A stretch of DNA of 64,000 nucleotides from NCBI GenBank assembly GCA_963843285.1, contig CAWJJO010000011.1, positions 1 through 64,000 of the forward strand, read 5' to 3'. The stretch's first letter is position 1; each line of letters begins with the position of its first letter. This DNA is from CAZDDB01 sp963843285. Lineage in GTDB: Bacteria > Acidobacteriota > HRBIN11 > JAKEFK01. Positions 7,245-14,896 of this stretch are shown in pieces. A program made the position numbers and the translations under genes. The notes beneath the pieces were generated by a model. It did no database searches, was not told the DNA's origin, and saw only the letters and a program-made list of their open reading frames with translations.

Positions 7245-8435
7245 TCAGAGACGTTTTTTGAGTACTTCAGGGGTCCCTTTCTCGAAAGCTCGAACTTGCC
7301 GGAAATTCTGATCTGGCGTTCTGTTCAGCCGACGGGTCGTCCCCTGAAGTACATCCAATTCTGATTTCGATAAGTACGGTCGTCTATACTTGAGTACAAC
7401 GTAAATTCGCACTGTGAGTTTTCTTGCAACCGCAACAATCGCTTTTCTTTTTGCAATCTGGAGTGGATGTCTGCTGCAGATGCGCAAAAAGAACTCCCGA
7501 AGCTCAAGATCCTTCCGGATTGCAGTCCACGCGGTTTCGATCAGCTTATTTCGTGCAGTAGAATCTCCCAGTCGTGTGATCGAACCTCGATTTACAACAT
7601 CTCCCGTAGAATTCTCAGTAGGAATTAACCCCAACAGTCCTGCAATCTGGTGCGGGCTCTGCAGAAATCTCGGATCTCCGATTCGAGCCAACAGGTGCAT
7701 TCCCACAACCGCTCCTATTCCGGGAATCGTGCCCAGTAAATGCATGTTTTTACAAAGCTCCGGTTCCTTCACACAGAATCTTTCTATCTCATTGGTTGCT
7801 TGCTTCATTTGAATCTCTGAAAACTCCAGTTGCCGGATCAGGTGATCCAGTTTTAGTCTTACTGCCTCTGAAGCCTTCATCTTCTTGAGTTGTTCAACAA
7901 CCGATTTTGTCCATTGGCATCTTCTGGTTGCCTGCGGGAATGTAATTCCTTCCATCAGCAGCAATCCTTTAATCCGGTTCTTGTAGGCTACCACCTGGCA
8001 CACAAGCACTTCTCGCAGCTGCACCAGATACCGAAGGTAGCGATATGCAAGAGACGGAACGTGGATCCCGTGAAGCTCCCCTCCACGAAGCATTACCGCC
8101 AGCTTTCTGCTGTCGATTCGGTTCGTCTTGACTCGTTGGTTGGGGGCTTTCGGTACCGTCGCCGCCGGAACCACAAGGCATGTGTAGCCAGCCTTTGTGA
8201 TCCGATCGTATAGTCCGTAACCAGTGGGGCCCGCTTCGTAGCAAAATGCAATCCGTTTCCCGCTAAAGCGTCTCGATACTAGATTCAAAAGGTTCTCTGC
8301 ATCGTAGGGAAGTTTCCGGTGCATCCCTTCTCCTTCCTGGCTGACAACCGTTATCGAAATGCTTCGCTTGTCGACATCCATTCCAACAAACAGATGAAAT
8401 TCTCGTGCGTTAATTGTAAAATAGTGGGTAGACAT
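7245..8435 (-). CDS. IS110-family transposase (IS1111 type), copy 2
   Basis: 396 residues, the same protein as at 3292-4482: RuvC-like DEDD domain at the N-terminus and Transposase_20 domain at the C-terminus, with all acidic residues and the serine region intact. Both copies are full length, so the element is probably still active. Confidence 0.95.
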   Translation of the reverse strand: MSTHYFTINAREFHLFVGMDVDKRSISITVVSQEGEGMHRKLPYDAENLLNLVSRRFSGKRIAFCYEAGPTGYGLYDRITKAGYTCLVVPAATVPKAPNQRVKTNRIDSRKLAVMLRGGELHGIHVPSLAYRYLRYLVQLREVLVCQVVAYKNRIKGLLLMEGITFPQATRRCQWTKSVVEQLKKMKASEAVRLKLDHLIRQLEFSEIQMKQATNEIERFCVKEPELCKNMHLLGTIPGIGAVVGMHLLARIGDPRFLQSPHQIAGLLGLIPTENSTGDVVNRGSITRLGDSTARNKLIETAWTAIRKDLELREFFLRICSRHPLQIAKRKAIVAVARKLTVRIYVVLKYRRPYLSKSELDVLQGTTRRLNRTPDQNFRQVRAFEKGTPEVLKKRL

Positions 8436-8558
8436 TGAACTTTACCTCCTTTGTTTTTCCTTTATTGTGAACTGCAAAGGAGGCTTTTTTTCTATCGCTC
8501 GAAACATTCAGCATATCTGGTCTCGGGCGTTAGGCCGCTATTGTTAAGGAGGTCCTAG

Positions 8559-9398
8559 ATGCCGACAGACCACGGCAAGCGACAATTAAGCTACGTCTTC
8601 CTCTGCGCAACGCCGTTTATCGCATTCGGCGCCGCGGCTGCGCGCCCGCTTCGCATCCCCGGTATGTATCACGTTATCGGAGCAGTCCTGTTCGCGGCGA
8701 TAGCCACCGCCGCGTGGACACTGGGTGCGCGAGCGGTCAGAGCCGATGTGCAGAGTCGGCGACACCTCGCGCTCGCGGGAACGCTCCTTCTGACACCATT
8801 TGAGATGGTCGCACTCTTCTGGGTTGGAATTGGAGGCCCCTGGGCGGCATCCGCGGCAGAGAACCAGATGCGCTACCTTGTTCTGATTGCGATGGCGCTG
8901 GCGGCAACGGGTGGATTCGTGGTGCTCAAGGAAGCGCTAAGTCAGGCCGGCGAACGCCTTCATTCGACGCTGGGCTTCGCCGCGGTCATGCTCGCCTGCT
9001 CTCTCTATCTCGTCTGGGATGCCTTCGTGTTCGGAGGGTATTTCGGCCAGGAACACGGTGGGGCCATGCCGTCGGCGATCGTCGCGCTCCATCCATTTCA
9101 GGATCTCCTCGTATCCCTTGCGGCCACTCTGACCTATGTCGCGACGGCAGCGTTTGCGGCTTCTCTCGCCCGAGCCCAATGGTTGGGCCGCAGGGCATCC
9201 CTCGCATACATCATCGTGAGCTTCATCGCATCGTTCTTCATCGTGATCAAAGTCCTGGAGCATCCGGACCCTGCGGCGGCCTCTCAACCCTGGTACACCG
9301 TCCCCGGTTTCATTCTCGGGGTCCCTGCTCTTCCATTGATCATGCCGTCTTTGTTGGGAGTCGTCTTGCTGCGGCGCGCCGGGGACGAGCAACCGTGA
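8559..9398 (+). CDS. polytopic membrane protein of unknown function (cassette gene)
   Basis: 279 residues with about eight hydrophobic helices (for example residues ~12-27, 35-55, 68-88, 101-117, 132-152, 172-195, 205-222, 235-265). ATG 8559 has AAGGAGGT at 8546-8553. The DNA is more GC-rich than neighbouring cassettes, with GCG, GCC and CTC common, suggesting a different origin. No family recognised. It lies directly after the doubly interrupted attC and ends seven bases before the next attC. Confidence 0.75.
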   Translation: MPTDHGKRQLSYVFLCATPFIAFGAAAARPLRIPGMYHVIGAVLFAAIATAAWTLGARAVRADVQSRRHLALAGTLLLTPFEMVALFWVGIGGPWAASAAENQMRYLVLIAMALAATGGFVVLKEALSQAGERLHSTLGFAAVMLACSLYLVWDAFVFGGYFGQEHGGAMPSAIVALHPFQDLLVSLAATLTYVATAAFAASLARAQWLGRRASLAYIIVSFIASFFIVIKVLEHPDPAAASQPWYTVPGFILGVPALPLIMPSLLGVVLLRRAGDEQP

Positions 9399-9404
9399 GG
9401 CGCG

Positions 9405-9468
9405 GCCTAACAATCGGTTGCAGCGGACGGTCCGCTGCGCGGCCCGCCGCTGAACCGGAGCGTTGGGC
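9405..9468 (+). other. attC recombination site (64 bp)
   Basis: Left core GCCTAAC 9405-9411, right core GTTGGGC 9462-9468; arms GGTTGCAGCGGAC and CCGCTGAACCGG pair well. Confidence 0.9.
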
Positions 9469-9492
9469 TGCGATTCGAGTCGGGAGGTTGCC

Positions 9493-10104
9493 ATGAATTA
9501 TCGGTTCGCTTATTCAATTGGTTTCCATCCATGGGAAGACGCTGCCACTGATCCGCCGTTTGTAAACAAGTTCTATGAACTGATTGACCGCGAAGAGAGC
9601 GGGCGAAGCCCACCCTTCGGTGCCGCACTCGACCTCGGCACAGGGAGCGGAATCTGGGGAACTGAGTTGGCGAAACGCGGCTGGCAAGTCACGGGAGTGG
9701 ACATCGTTGAGAAAGCTCTGGAACGCGCTCGCGAGCGGGTACAGCGGTCCAGCGTGAATATGCAGCTAGTCAAAGGTGACGTCACGGCGCTGCGGGATGC
9801 CGGCATCGGTACCGGGTTTCGGCTGGTTCTCGACACGGGAACCTTCCACGACTTCGATACCGCCCGGCAACAAGCGATGGGACGCGAAATTGACGCCATT
9901 GCTGCACCCGACGCCACGGTACTGTTACTGGTGTGGCCCAAACGCGCGAGACCGCTAATCCGTGGCGCGACTCGCGACGAAATTGAGGCTGCGTTTCCGG
10001 GCTGGAGCATTACTCACGTTGAGGCCTCGCATTTTCGTTTGCCCAAGATCATGGAAATGATTTTGAGGCCAGACGAACACTGGTACCGGCTGTGTCGAAG
10101 GTAA
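9493..10104 (+). CDS. class I SAM-dependent methyltransferase
   Basis: 203 residues from ATG 9493, chosen over an upstream GTG at 9463 because that one lies inside the attC core and because GGGAGGTT at 9481-9488 is well placed. Motif I is LDLGTGSGIWG (~residues 37-47), followed by VTGVDIVEKALERAR with the acidic ribose-binding residue, KGDVTAL (motif II-III) and LVLDTGTFHDF (motif IV). The fold is clear and the substrate is not. It resembles small-molecule and thiopurine-type methyltransferases, a common cassette cargo. Confidence 0.85.
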   Translation: MNYRFAYSIGFHPWEDAATDPPFVNKFYELIDREESGRSPPFGAALDLGTGSGIWGTELAKRGWQVTGVDIVEKALERARERVQRSSVNMQLVKGDVTALRDAGIGTGFRLVLDTGTFHDFDTARQQAMGREIDAIAAPDATVLLLVWPKRARPLIRGATRDEIEAAFPGWSITHVEASHFRLPKIMEMILRPDEHWYRLCRR

Positions 10105-10125
10105 GTTCTACCGGCGGCAGAGCCA

Positions 10126-10187
10126 GCCCAACAACGCGCTCCAGCGGACGCTCGCTTCGCTCGCGCCGCTGAGCGCCGGCGTTCGGC
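10126..10187 (+). other. attC recombination site (62 bp)
   Basis: Left core GCCCAAC 10126-10132, right core GTTCGGC 10181-10187; arms GCTCCAGCGGACGCTCGC and GCGCCGCTGAGCGCCGGC. Confidence 0.9.
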
Positions 10188-10221
10188 CGCCGCTGAAACA
10201 TCATGCCACGAGGAAATAGAT

Positions 10222-11069
10222 TTGGGAGATATCTTCCGTTATATAACTTGCTTCCTTGGTATTCTCATTTCTGTCGAAGTCAATGCCCAATGGCTTGGAG
10301 ATTTAAGGATTTCGATTACGCCTCAACGTGAGGTTTGGGAGTTAGGCGATTCGTTTGGCTTGGACGTGAACCTTAGTAACGCAAGTAAGGAATCATTTTA
10401 TGTGGAATTCTCAGGTGCAACGTATGGGCCAAAGGCCATCGATGTTACCGCTACAACACGGGATTGCCAATACAATGTCCAACCAATTCATTTCACTCGG
10501 AGAATTGAGGATTTGAGGTTCGACTACAAGCCTTTGCACCCAGGTGAAACATTCTCCTCCTCAATAGCTTTCGGGGGCTATGAAAGTGGAAACATTCCAG
10601 ACTTGAATATCCGCAGGCCAGGCAATTACCAGGTAACAGTGACTTACTGCTCGGAAGGTGACTCAGTGGAAGGAGTAGTCTGGCCGATATGGCGAGGCTG
10701 CGCCTCGTCGAGTCCTGTCCAGGTTACGGTTGCCCTCCCACCAAAGCCAGTTATCGATTCATGGATAAACAAACTGCTAACCTGTATAAGCGAAAAGGAT
10801 TGTCTGCCTTATGACGCAGCTTTTTTTTCTCGATGGTTCGGGTAACTGAAAGAGCAGACGACGTTGTAAATTCGTTCGCAACCGTACTTCGCAAAGAGCC
10901 GGAGGGCCCGCTTAGTACGTTTGCGGCAACAGCTATAGGGAACCAGTTCCGGGTTCAAGACGCTGAGATTTTTGAAGCTCTGGCATCGGGGCCTGTAAAA
11001 AGTGGGCCAATGCATGACCTTTATGAGAGTTTGGCTAAAAAGCTGAAAACCCATAGTCCATGTGACTAG
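10222..11069 (+). CDS. secreted protein of unknown function, frameshifted at a T8 run
   Basis: A TTG start at 10222 follows GAGGAAATAG and leads into a signal peptide (residues ~5-22, cut near NAQW). The next ~180 residues look like an immunoglobulin-like beta domain (EVWELGDSFGLDVNLSNAS, YKPLHPGETFSSSIAFGG, RPGNYQVTVTYCSEG). The frame ends at 10845 just after a run of eight T (10821-10828). Adding one T opens the frame through to TAG 11067-11069, adding ~78 residues (ERADDVVNSF, RVQDAEIFEALASG). The two parts are therefore probably one ~280-residue exported protein. No family recognised. Confidence 0.6.
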
Positions 11070-11079
11070 AGTACTGGCG

Positions 11080-11267
11080 GCCGAACAACTCATTGCAGCG
11101 GACAGCGCCTGCGCCCTTGCTCTGTCTTGCCGCTTGCAACCGGCTTTCAATCATTTTACCTGGCAAGCGAAAATCAGTTATCATGTTTTCTGGTAGGCCA
11201 GAGTTCAGCAAGCGTCAAGCCATCGCTTAGGCGCAATCGGCGCTGCCGCTGAATTCGGGCGTTCGCG
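11080..11267 (+). other. attC recombination site (188 bp)
   Basis: Left core GCCGAAC 11080-11086, right core GTTCGCG 11261-11267, arms CTCATTGCAGCGGAC and GCCGCTGAATTCGGG. Confidence 0.85.
11156..11184 (+). promoter_or_regulatory. promoter-like element in the attC centre
   Basis: TTACCT 11156-11161, 17 bases, TATCAT 11179-11184 preceded by CAGT; oriented towards the gene pair at 11301. Confidence 0.4.
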
Positions 11268-11300
11268 GGCGGCAAAGGAGCGTGATACAGTATCGAAGCA

Positions 11301-11534
11301 GTGAGCTTCGAAATCATTGGCCAGATTACGGAAATAAAGACCCTTGCCACAGGAAGTTCGATTCGCGATATTAAGAGAATACGAGAGCAATTCGGGCCCG
11401 GCCGCTGGTGTAAGCTGAAGGGCATTGCAACAGTCCGTCTGTTTGATGGTAGGATAAGAATGGCTGAGATCCATTGGTATGAAGCTCATGGTATCGGCAA
11501 GAGAAAACTGAAAATTAAGACATTTCTAGACTGA
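11301..11534 (+). CDS. small cassette protein A (HWYEAHGIG family), copy 2, intact
   Basis: 77 residues from GTG 11301 (MSFEIIG). Conserved with the broken copy at 2333: GPGRWCKLKGIATVRL, EIHWYEAHGIGKR and the C-terminal KTFLD. It is rich in Arg, Lys and Trp, with a likely beta-beta-alpha pattern. I recognise it as a conserved small hypothetical protein family but know no function. The next gene starts two bases after its TGA. Confidence 0.7.
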   Translation: MSFEIIGQITEIKTLATGSSIRDIKRIREQFGPGRWCKLKGIATVRLFDGRIRMAEIHWYEAHGIGKRKLKIKTFLD

Positions 11535-11535
11535 G

Positions 11536-11766
11536 ATGGCAAAAAATACCGGAAAGATTGTTCAGTTTGTGTTGTGCATAACGGATTCGGAGGCCGATCT
11601 TGAGAAGGGTAAGGTATATCAAGTCTTGCCTGATGCCTCCGCAGCCAGAAGCAAATATATCCGGGTTGTCGATGAGTCCGGCGAGGACTACGTTTATCCA
11701 GCCGGGTATTTCGTCAAGGTTCGCTTGCCTCAGGAAGCAAAAAGCGCATTATCACGCGCGTCGTAA
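11536..11766 (+). CDS. small cassette protein B (ESGEDYxYP family), copy 2
   Basis: 76 residues from ATG 11536, immediately after the stop of protein A, so the pair is translationally coupled. It contains FVLCITDSEADLEKGKVYQ, then RVVDESGEDYVYPAGYF and a helical end. The family is conserved beyond this window in my memory, also as a stand-alone gene. Its linkage to protein A in two separate cassettes suggests a joint function, possibly a toxin-antitoxin-like or regulatory pair. That role is inference only. Confidence 0.7.
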   Translation: MAKNTGKIVQFVLCITDSEADLEKGKVYQVLPDASAARSKYIRVVDESGEDYVYPAGYFVKVRLPQEAKSALSRAS

Positions 11767-11782
11767 AGTATCCTCCACCGCC

Positions 11783-11968
11783 GTCGAACAATTCGCTGCA
11801 CCCGACACGAACCGCGCCTCACTCAGTCATGTCGCTTGCTCTTAGTTTCACAGGTCTGATGCCAGGCATGTATCCATTCTGCTAAAATGGTCTTTTCCCG
11901 GCTGTAGCTCCGCAAGCGGCCATGCCTTCGCTTGGCGCGGTCCGTGCGGGTGAGCTCAGGCGTTCGCT
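11783..11968 (+). other. attC recombination site (186 bp)
   Basis: Left core GTCGAAC 11783-11789, right core GTTCGCT 11962-11968, arms AATTCGCTGCACCCGAC and GTGCGGGTGAGCTCAGG. A weaker promoter-like TAAAAT lies at 11883-11888. Confidence 0.8.
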
Positions 11969-12114
11969 GGCGAGGCTTCGTGCCGTTAAATCAACCGCTT
12001 CCGGTTTTCGCTAGCTATGCGGGTCTTCAGTGTGGGTTGGAGTGGGATTCTGGATAGGTCGATGAAAACGCGCGAAGCGATAACGTCAAAACGCTCCTCT
12101 TTAGCGCCGCGCAC
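11969..12114 (+). other. short cassette without a convincing gene
   Basis: Only ~146 bp lie between two attCs. A 67-codon frame begins at ATG 12017 but most of it is the following attC, so I do not call it a gene. It could be a remnant, a promoter-only cassette or an RNA. Confidence 0.4.
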
Positions 12115-12272
12115 CCAAAACAAGTCATTGCAGCGGACAGCGCCGCTTGCGTTTATATTCGAATACATTAGTAGACGGCAAGTAGTTTCGGCTATAATGT
12201 TTAACATCGGGTCACCGTAGCAAGCGTCACGCCCATGCTCGGCTTCGGCGCTGCCGAACTCGAGCATTAGGC
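12115..12272 (+). other. attC recombination site (degenerate cores)
   Basis: The left end reads CCCAAAAC at 12114-12121 and the right core ATTAGGC at 12266-12272, both off consensus. The arms AAGTCATTGCAGCGGAC and GCTGCCGAACTCGAGC are recognisable. A TATAAT stands at 12193-12198 in the centre. Confidence 0.65.
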
Positions 12273-12429
12273 GCACATTGTCAAGTATCAGCTTGCCACC
12301 GCGGGCTGAAAATATTTAGTAGTGATGATGGTATGATGCTCGATGGTCCAGGCAATGATCGCCGGGGTTCAGTTCCGTAGGAAAACAGTGTCAAGCATAA
12401 CAAAATAAGTATGACTCAGGAGGTGTGCA

Positions 12430-13137
12430 ATGCGTAAGTTTTCGAGAAGAAAAATTATCGGGGCGCTAGGTCTCACGCCGGTAATTCTGACTTGCTCCCC
12501 TGCTTCAGTCCGGTCTAACGCAGAAGTCAAGGTGAAGTCGGATCTACCCCCGGAACCTGTTGTGAACCATTCGCCCTCAGACGCACAGTCTGGTCAGAGG
12601 ATCGAGCACGGCGAGTTGATCCTTGACGTCGATGAAGCGACGAGGCAGCTGAACGCCCAGCACCATTCTTACAAGGTCCTGGAAACTCGAAGGGTGCCAG
12701 GGCCGTTCCAGCCGCCTGCGATGACCAACGTCAAGGACTTCGCCCTTTCAAAGGGTGATCTGGACGTGATCCACCCGGGGCCAGGCGAGTACGTCCACGT
12801 TATGGAGGGACAGAGGCACGGCTATGACAACCTGACCATCGGTATCACCTATACGGCACCAGGCGGCGCTCCACCGATGCACACTCACAAAGGCGAGGAA
12901 TCCCACGTGCTCTTGAAAGGGCAGAAAGTTCTCTACGCACTGGGCGACAAGTTATTTGTCAAGGAGGGACCCTACATTGTCAACATTCCCCCTGGCGTGC
13001 CTCACTCGTTCCAAAACTTGGACGACGAGGTCGCGGAACTCGTCGTAATATTTCCCAGCAACGTGTGGGAGTACTACGTTCTGGATTACTTCCCGTTTAA
13101 CACTCCCGAGGCCAAGGCATTGGCGAAGGAAGCGTGA
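12430..13137 (+). CDS. exported cupin-domain protein (cassette gene)
   Basis: 235 residues; AGGAGGTG at 12419-12426 precedes ATG 12430. The N-terminus has a Tat-like signal (FSRRKIIGALGLTPVIL). A cupin barrel fills residues ~125-215: PPMHTHKGEESHVLLKGQ is motif 1 (His, His, Glu) and GVPHSFQNLDDEVAELVVIF is motif 2 (His), so the metal ligands are intact. An unusual acidic, proline-rich segment precedes the barrel. The substrate is unknown; it may be a periplasmic dioxygenase- or isomerase-like protein. A GGCGGTA/TACCGCC hairpin (13215-13240) follows the gene. Confidence 0.75.
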   Translation: MRKFSRRKIIGALGLTPVILTCSPASVRSNAEVKVKSDLPPEPVVNHSPSDAQSGQRIEHGELILDVDEATRQLNAQHHSYKVLETRRVPGPFQPPAMTNVKDFALSKGDLDVIHPGPGEYVHVMEGQRHGYDNLTIGITYTAPGGAPPMHTHKGEESHVLLKGQKVLYALGDKLFVKEGPYIVNIPPGVPHSFQNLDDEVAELVVIFPSNVWEYYVLDYFPFNTPEAKALAKEA

Positions 13138-13284
13138 CGAGCTGAGGCCCGCGCGCACTCAAGGATCTGCAACCAAGAAAGAGCTCCAAATTGAAGGGGG
13201 GCGCGGGCGACTTTGGCGGTATTGACAAGCCTGTACCGCCCCGGCCTGGAGGTGGTTAGCATCACCCCCCCCCCCCAAAGGTCG

Positions 13285-13469
13285 GCCCAACAATTCGCTA
13301 CACCCGACATAGAGTGTCGCCCCACTCGATCATGTCGCTTGCTTTCGCCTCACAGGTCCTTTTCACAAACGAAAGTTTTCAGCTATCATGGTAAGTGCTG
13401 GAGCGGGGAGAGCAAGCTGCGCGCGCTTCGCTTGTCGCGGCTGTGGCCGGTGAGTTTCCAGCGTTCGCG
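13285..13469 (+). other. attC recombination site (185 bp)
   Basis: Left core GCCCAAC 13285-13291, right core GTTCGCG 13463-13469, arms AATTCGCTACACCCGAC and GTGGCCGGTGAGTTTCC. A run of twelve C (13265-13276) lies just before it. Confidence 0.8.
13362..13389 (+). promoter_or_regulatory. promoter-like element in the attC centre
   Basis: TTCACA 13362-13367, 16 bases, TATCAT 13384-13389 preceded by CAGC; oriented towards the gene at 13491. Confidence 0.4.
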
Positions 13470-13490
13470 GTGCGCTCAAGGAGGTAGAGA

Positions 13491-13898
13491 ATGTTGGTTC
13501 GGGCAATGATTGTGGGCATAGCCGGCGCTGTACTAACCAGTTTGATTGCATGGTCGCCATTGATTCCGGATCCTCTGGTCTTTCACTCGGTCTTTCTTGC
13601 TGTAATTGGAGCCATCTATATGGGCTTTGCATTTTCCGACGGAAGACTTTCAATTGTGATTCTCGAACTGTCGGTTGCTACAGGATTCTTAGTTCTTGCG
13701 CTTCTTGGTCTCTGGCAAGCGCCGCTGTTTGTCGGGGTCGGACTCATTCTACACGGCATCTGGGATCTTTTGCATCGACCGCGTGGCATAACGACAAAGC
13801 TTCCATCCTGGTACCCTCCATTCTGCGCGGCTTTCGACTTTGTTTTTGCGGGAGTCTTTTTCTTCTTTGGGCGTGAGCTCGCTAGCCGTGTGCCCTAA
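13491..13898 (+). CDS. small membrane protein of unknown function, last cassette gene
   Basis: 135 residues with four predicted membrane helices (~5-20, 30-48, 54-85 and 108-127). ATG 13491 has AAGGAGGTAGAG upstream. The sequence LHGIWDLLHRP between helices 3 and 4 is the only conspicuous polar motif. No family assigned with confidence. It is the last gene of the cassette array. Confidence 0.7.
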   Translation: MLVRAMIVGIAGAVLTSLIAWSPLIPDPLVFHSVFLAVIGAIYMGFAFSDGRLSIVILELSVATGFLVLALLGLWQAPLFVGVGLILHGIWDLLHRPRGITTKLPSWYPPFCAAFDFVFAGVFFFFGRELASRVP

Positions 13899-13920
13899 TA
13901 GTTCAATGGAACAAATGATT
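13893..13920 (+). other. degenerate attC remnant, end of the cassette array
   Basis: CCCTAATAGTTCAATGGAACA overlaps the stop of the last cassette gene and resembles the left arm of an attC (GCCTAAC plus arm). No right arm follows. I take this as the boundary between the array and the chromosome. Confidence 0.4.
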
Positions 13921-13990
13921 CCTGGTCCGCTAGCCCGTCTAAGATTCAAAGGCCTACCGCATCATTCGATTATGCGAGGGGTGAATTACA

Positions 13991-14263
13991 TTGCTATATA
14001 TGGTGATCGAGCGATTCAAGACTGCGGGCGCAGTTCAGGTGTACCGTCGTGCAAGAGAACAAGGTCGACTGATGCCTGCGGGATTGGAATATGTTTCAAG
14101 TTGGGTCGATCTGGACTTTACAACATGCTTCCAAATCGTAAAAACTGAGAACGAGGATCTGATAGCGCAATGGATCAACCGTTGGAAGGACCTGGTGGAC
14201 TTCGAGATCGTACCGGTGCAAACATCCGCCGAGGTGATGGAAGCAATCATCCCGCGCTTATGA
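13991..14263 (+). CDS. DUF3303 family protein
   Basis: 90 residues. The TTG start at 13991 is chosen because GAGGGGTG (13974-13981) is at the right distance and because family members begin MLYMVIERF-like. A ferredoxin-like alpha+beta pattern is visible: MVIERF, then GLEYVSSWVDLDFTTCFQI and WKDLVDFEIVPV. The family is short and of unknown function; related folds are dimeric alpha-beta barrels. First gene after the integron array. Confidence 0.75.
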   Translation: MLYMVIERFKTAGAVQVYRRAREQGRLMPAGLEYVSSWVDLDFTTCFQIVKTENEDLIAQWINRWKDLVDFEIVPVQTSAEVMEAIIPRL

Positions 14264-14352
14264 TTTCTTAGATTACAGATCCGGACGGTTTCAAACTGTG
14301 TTTTCAGTGGCTTGTGGGTAAGTTACAATCGAACGCTATTTCAGTTGAAATC

Positions 14353-14883
14353 ATGAAAGGCAAGAAAAATTTGAGGCAGGAAGTTTTCCTCATGTGCGGT
14401 CTGGCCTTTGCAGGGAAGACCACACTGGGCTCACAGCTTGCCGAACGAAGAGGAGCGGTAATCGTGAGTCTGGATCAAATCAACGCTGAGCGAGGATTAC
14501 ATGGTGGTATCGGGATTCCCGGGGAAGAATGGGTTCGAACGCATCGCGAAGCGCTGTCGCGTCTGGAGAGTTTGCTCGAAGATGGTGCAAGTGTCGTGAT
14601 CGATGATACCAATTGTTTTCGATGGCTGCGTGACAACTATCGGGAAGTGGCGTCTCGCTTTGGAATACAAACAACTGTGATTCATCTGGAAGTCACTCTG
14701 GAAGAGGCGATGAAACGATGTATGCAGAACAATAATGAGCCGACTCGATCAATTGTTACCGAGCACGTGCTTCGAGACCTTGCCAGCAAGTTCGAAATTC
14801 CGCAAGCTGATGAGCGAGTCGCAGCCTATCGTTCAACCGAAGATATCGATCTCTGGCTGACACAGCATTTTCCGCAGGAATAG
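14353..14883 (+). CDS. P-loop kinase-like protein (AAA_33 / zeta-toxin-like fold)
   Basis: 176 residues from ATG 14353; a GTG at 14314 would add 13 residues with no better ribosome site. Walker A is GLAFAGKTT, then SLDQINAERGL, VVIDDTNCFRWLRDNYR (Walker B-like DD plus the kinase Arg pair) and a lid with RCMQNNNEPTR. This layout is that of small phosphotransferases acting on nucleotides, RNA ends or antibiotics. No antitoxin is adjacent, so a zeta-toxin role is not supported. It probably forms a unit with the racemase-like gene 13 bases downstream. Confidence 0.75.
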   Translation: MKGKKNLRQEVFLMCGLAFAGKTTLGSQLAERRGAVIVSLDQINAERGLHGGIGIPGEEWVRTHREALSRLESLLEDGASVVIDDTNCFRWLRDNYREVASRFGIQTTVIHLEVTLEEAMKRCMQNNNEPTRSIVTEHVLRDLASKFEIPQADERVAAYRSTEDIDLWLTQHFPQE

Positions 14884-14896
14884 CAGAACAACAGGA

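Larger units (their letters stand above)
6924..8523 (-). mobile_element. IS110-family (IS1111-type, attC-targeting) insertion sequence, copy 2
   Basis: The 1600 bp repeat 2971-4570 at an offset of exactly 3953, with the same orientation relative to attC and the same insertion point after TGAACT. Subterminal repeats are at 6947-6956 and 8478-8487. Apparent full identity between copies points to recent transposition. Confidence 0.9.
5188..8535 (+). other. attC site interrupted by two different IS110-family elements
   Basis: Left core GCCCAAC 5188-5194 and right core GTTAGGC 8529-8535. Removing 5201-6765 and 6924-8523 leaves GCCCAACAATTCG joined to GTGCAGCCGACGCC at the left and GCCGCTGAACT joined to CGGGCGTTAGGC at the right. 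The result is a normal long attC of roughly 180 bp. Confidence 0.8.

Noticed and set aside
9463..9492. Upstream GTG start for the methyltransferase
   Set aside because: It lies in the attC core GTTGGGC; ATG 9493 has a good ribosome site.
12017..12220. 67-codon ORF (MRVFSVGWSG...)
   Set aside because: More than half of it is the following attC site; no ribosome site and no family resemblance.
13265..13276. Run of twelve C
   Set aside because: Could be a phase-variable tract, but it lies after the cupin stop and before an attC, with no gene or promoter depending on it; length may be a sequencing artefact.
14314..14883. P-loop protein as a zeta toxin
   Set aside because: The fold is similar, but no epsilon-type antitoxin gene is adjacent, so toxin function is not supported.
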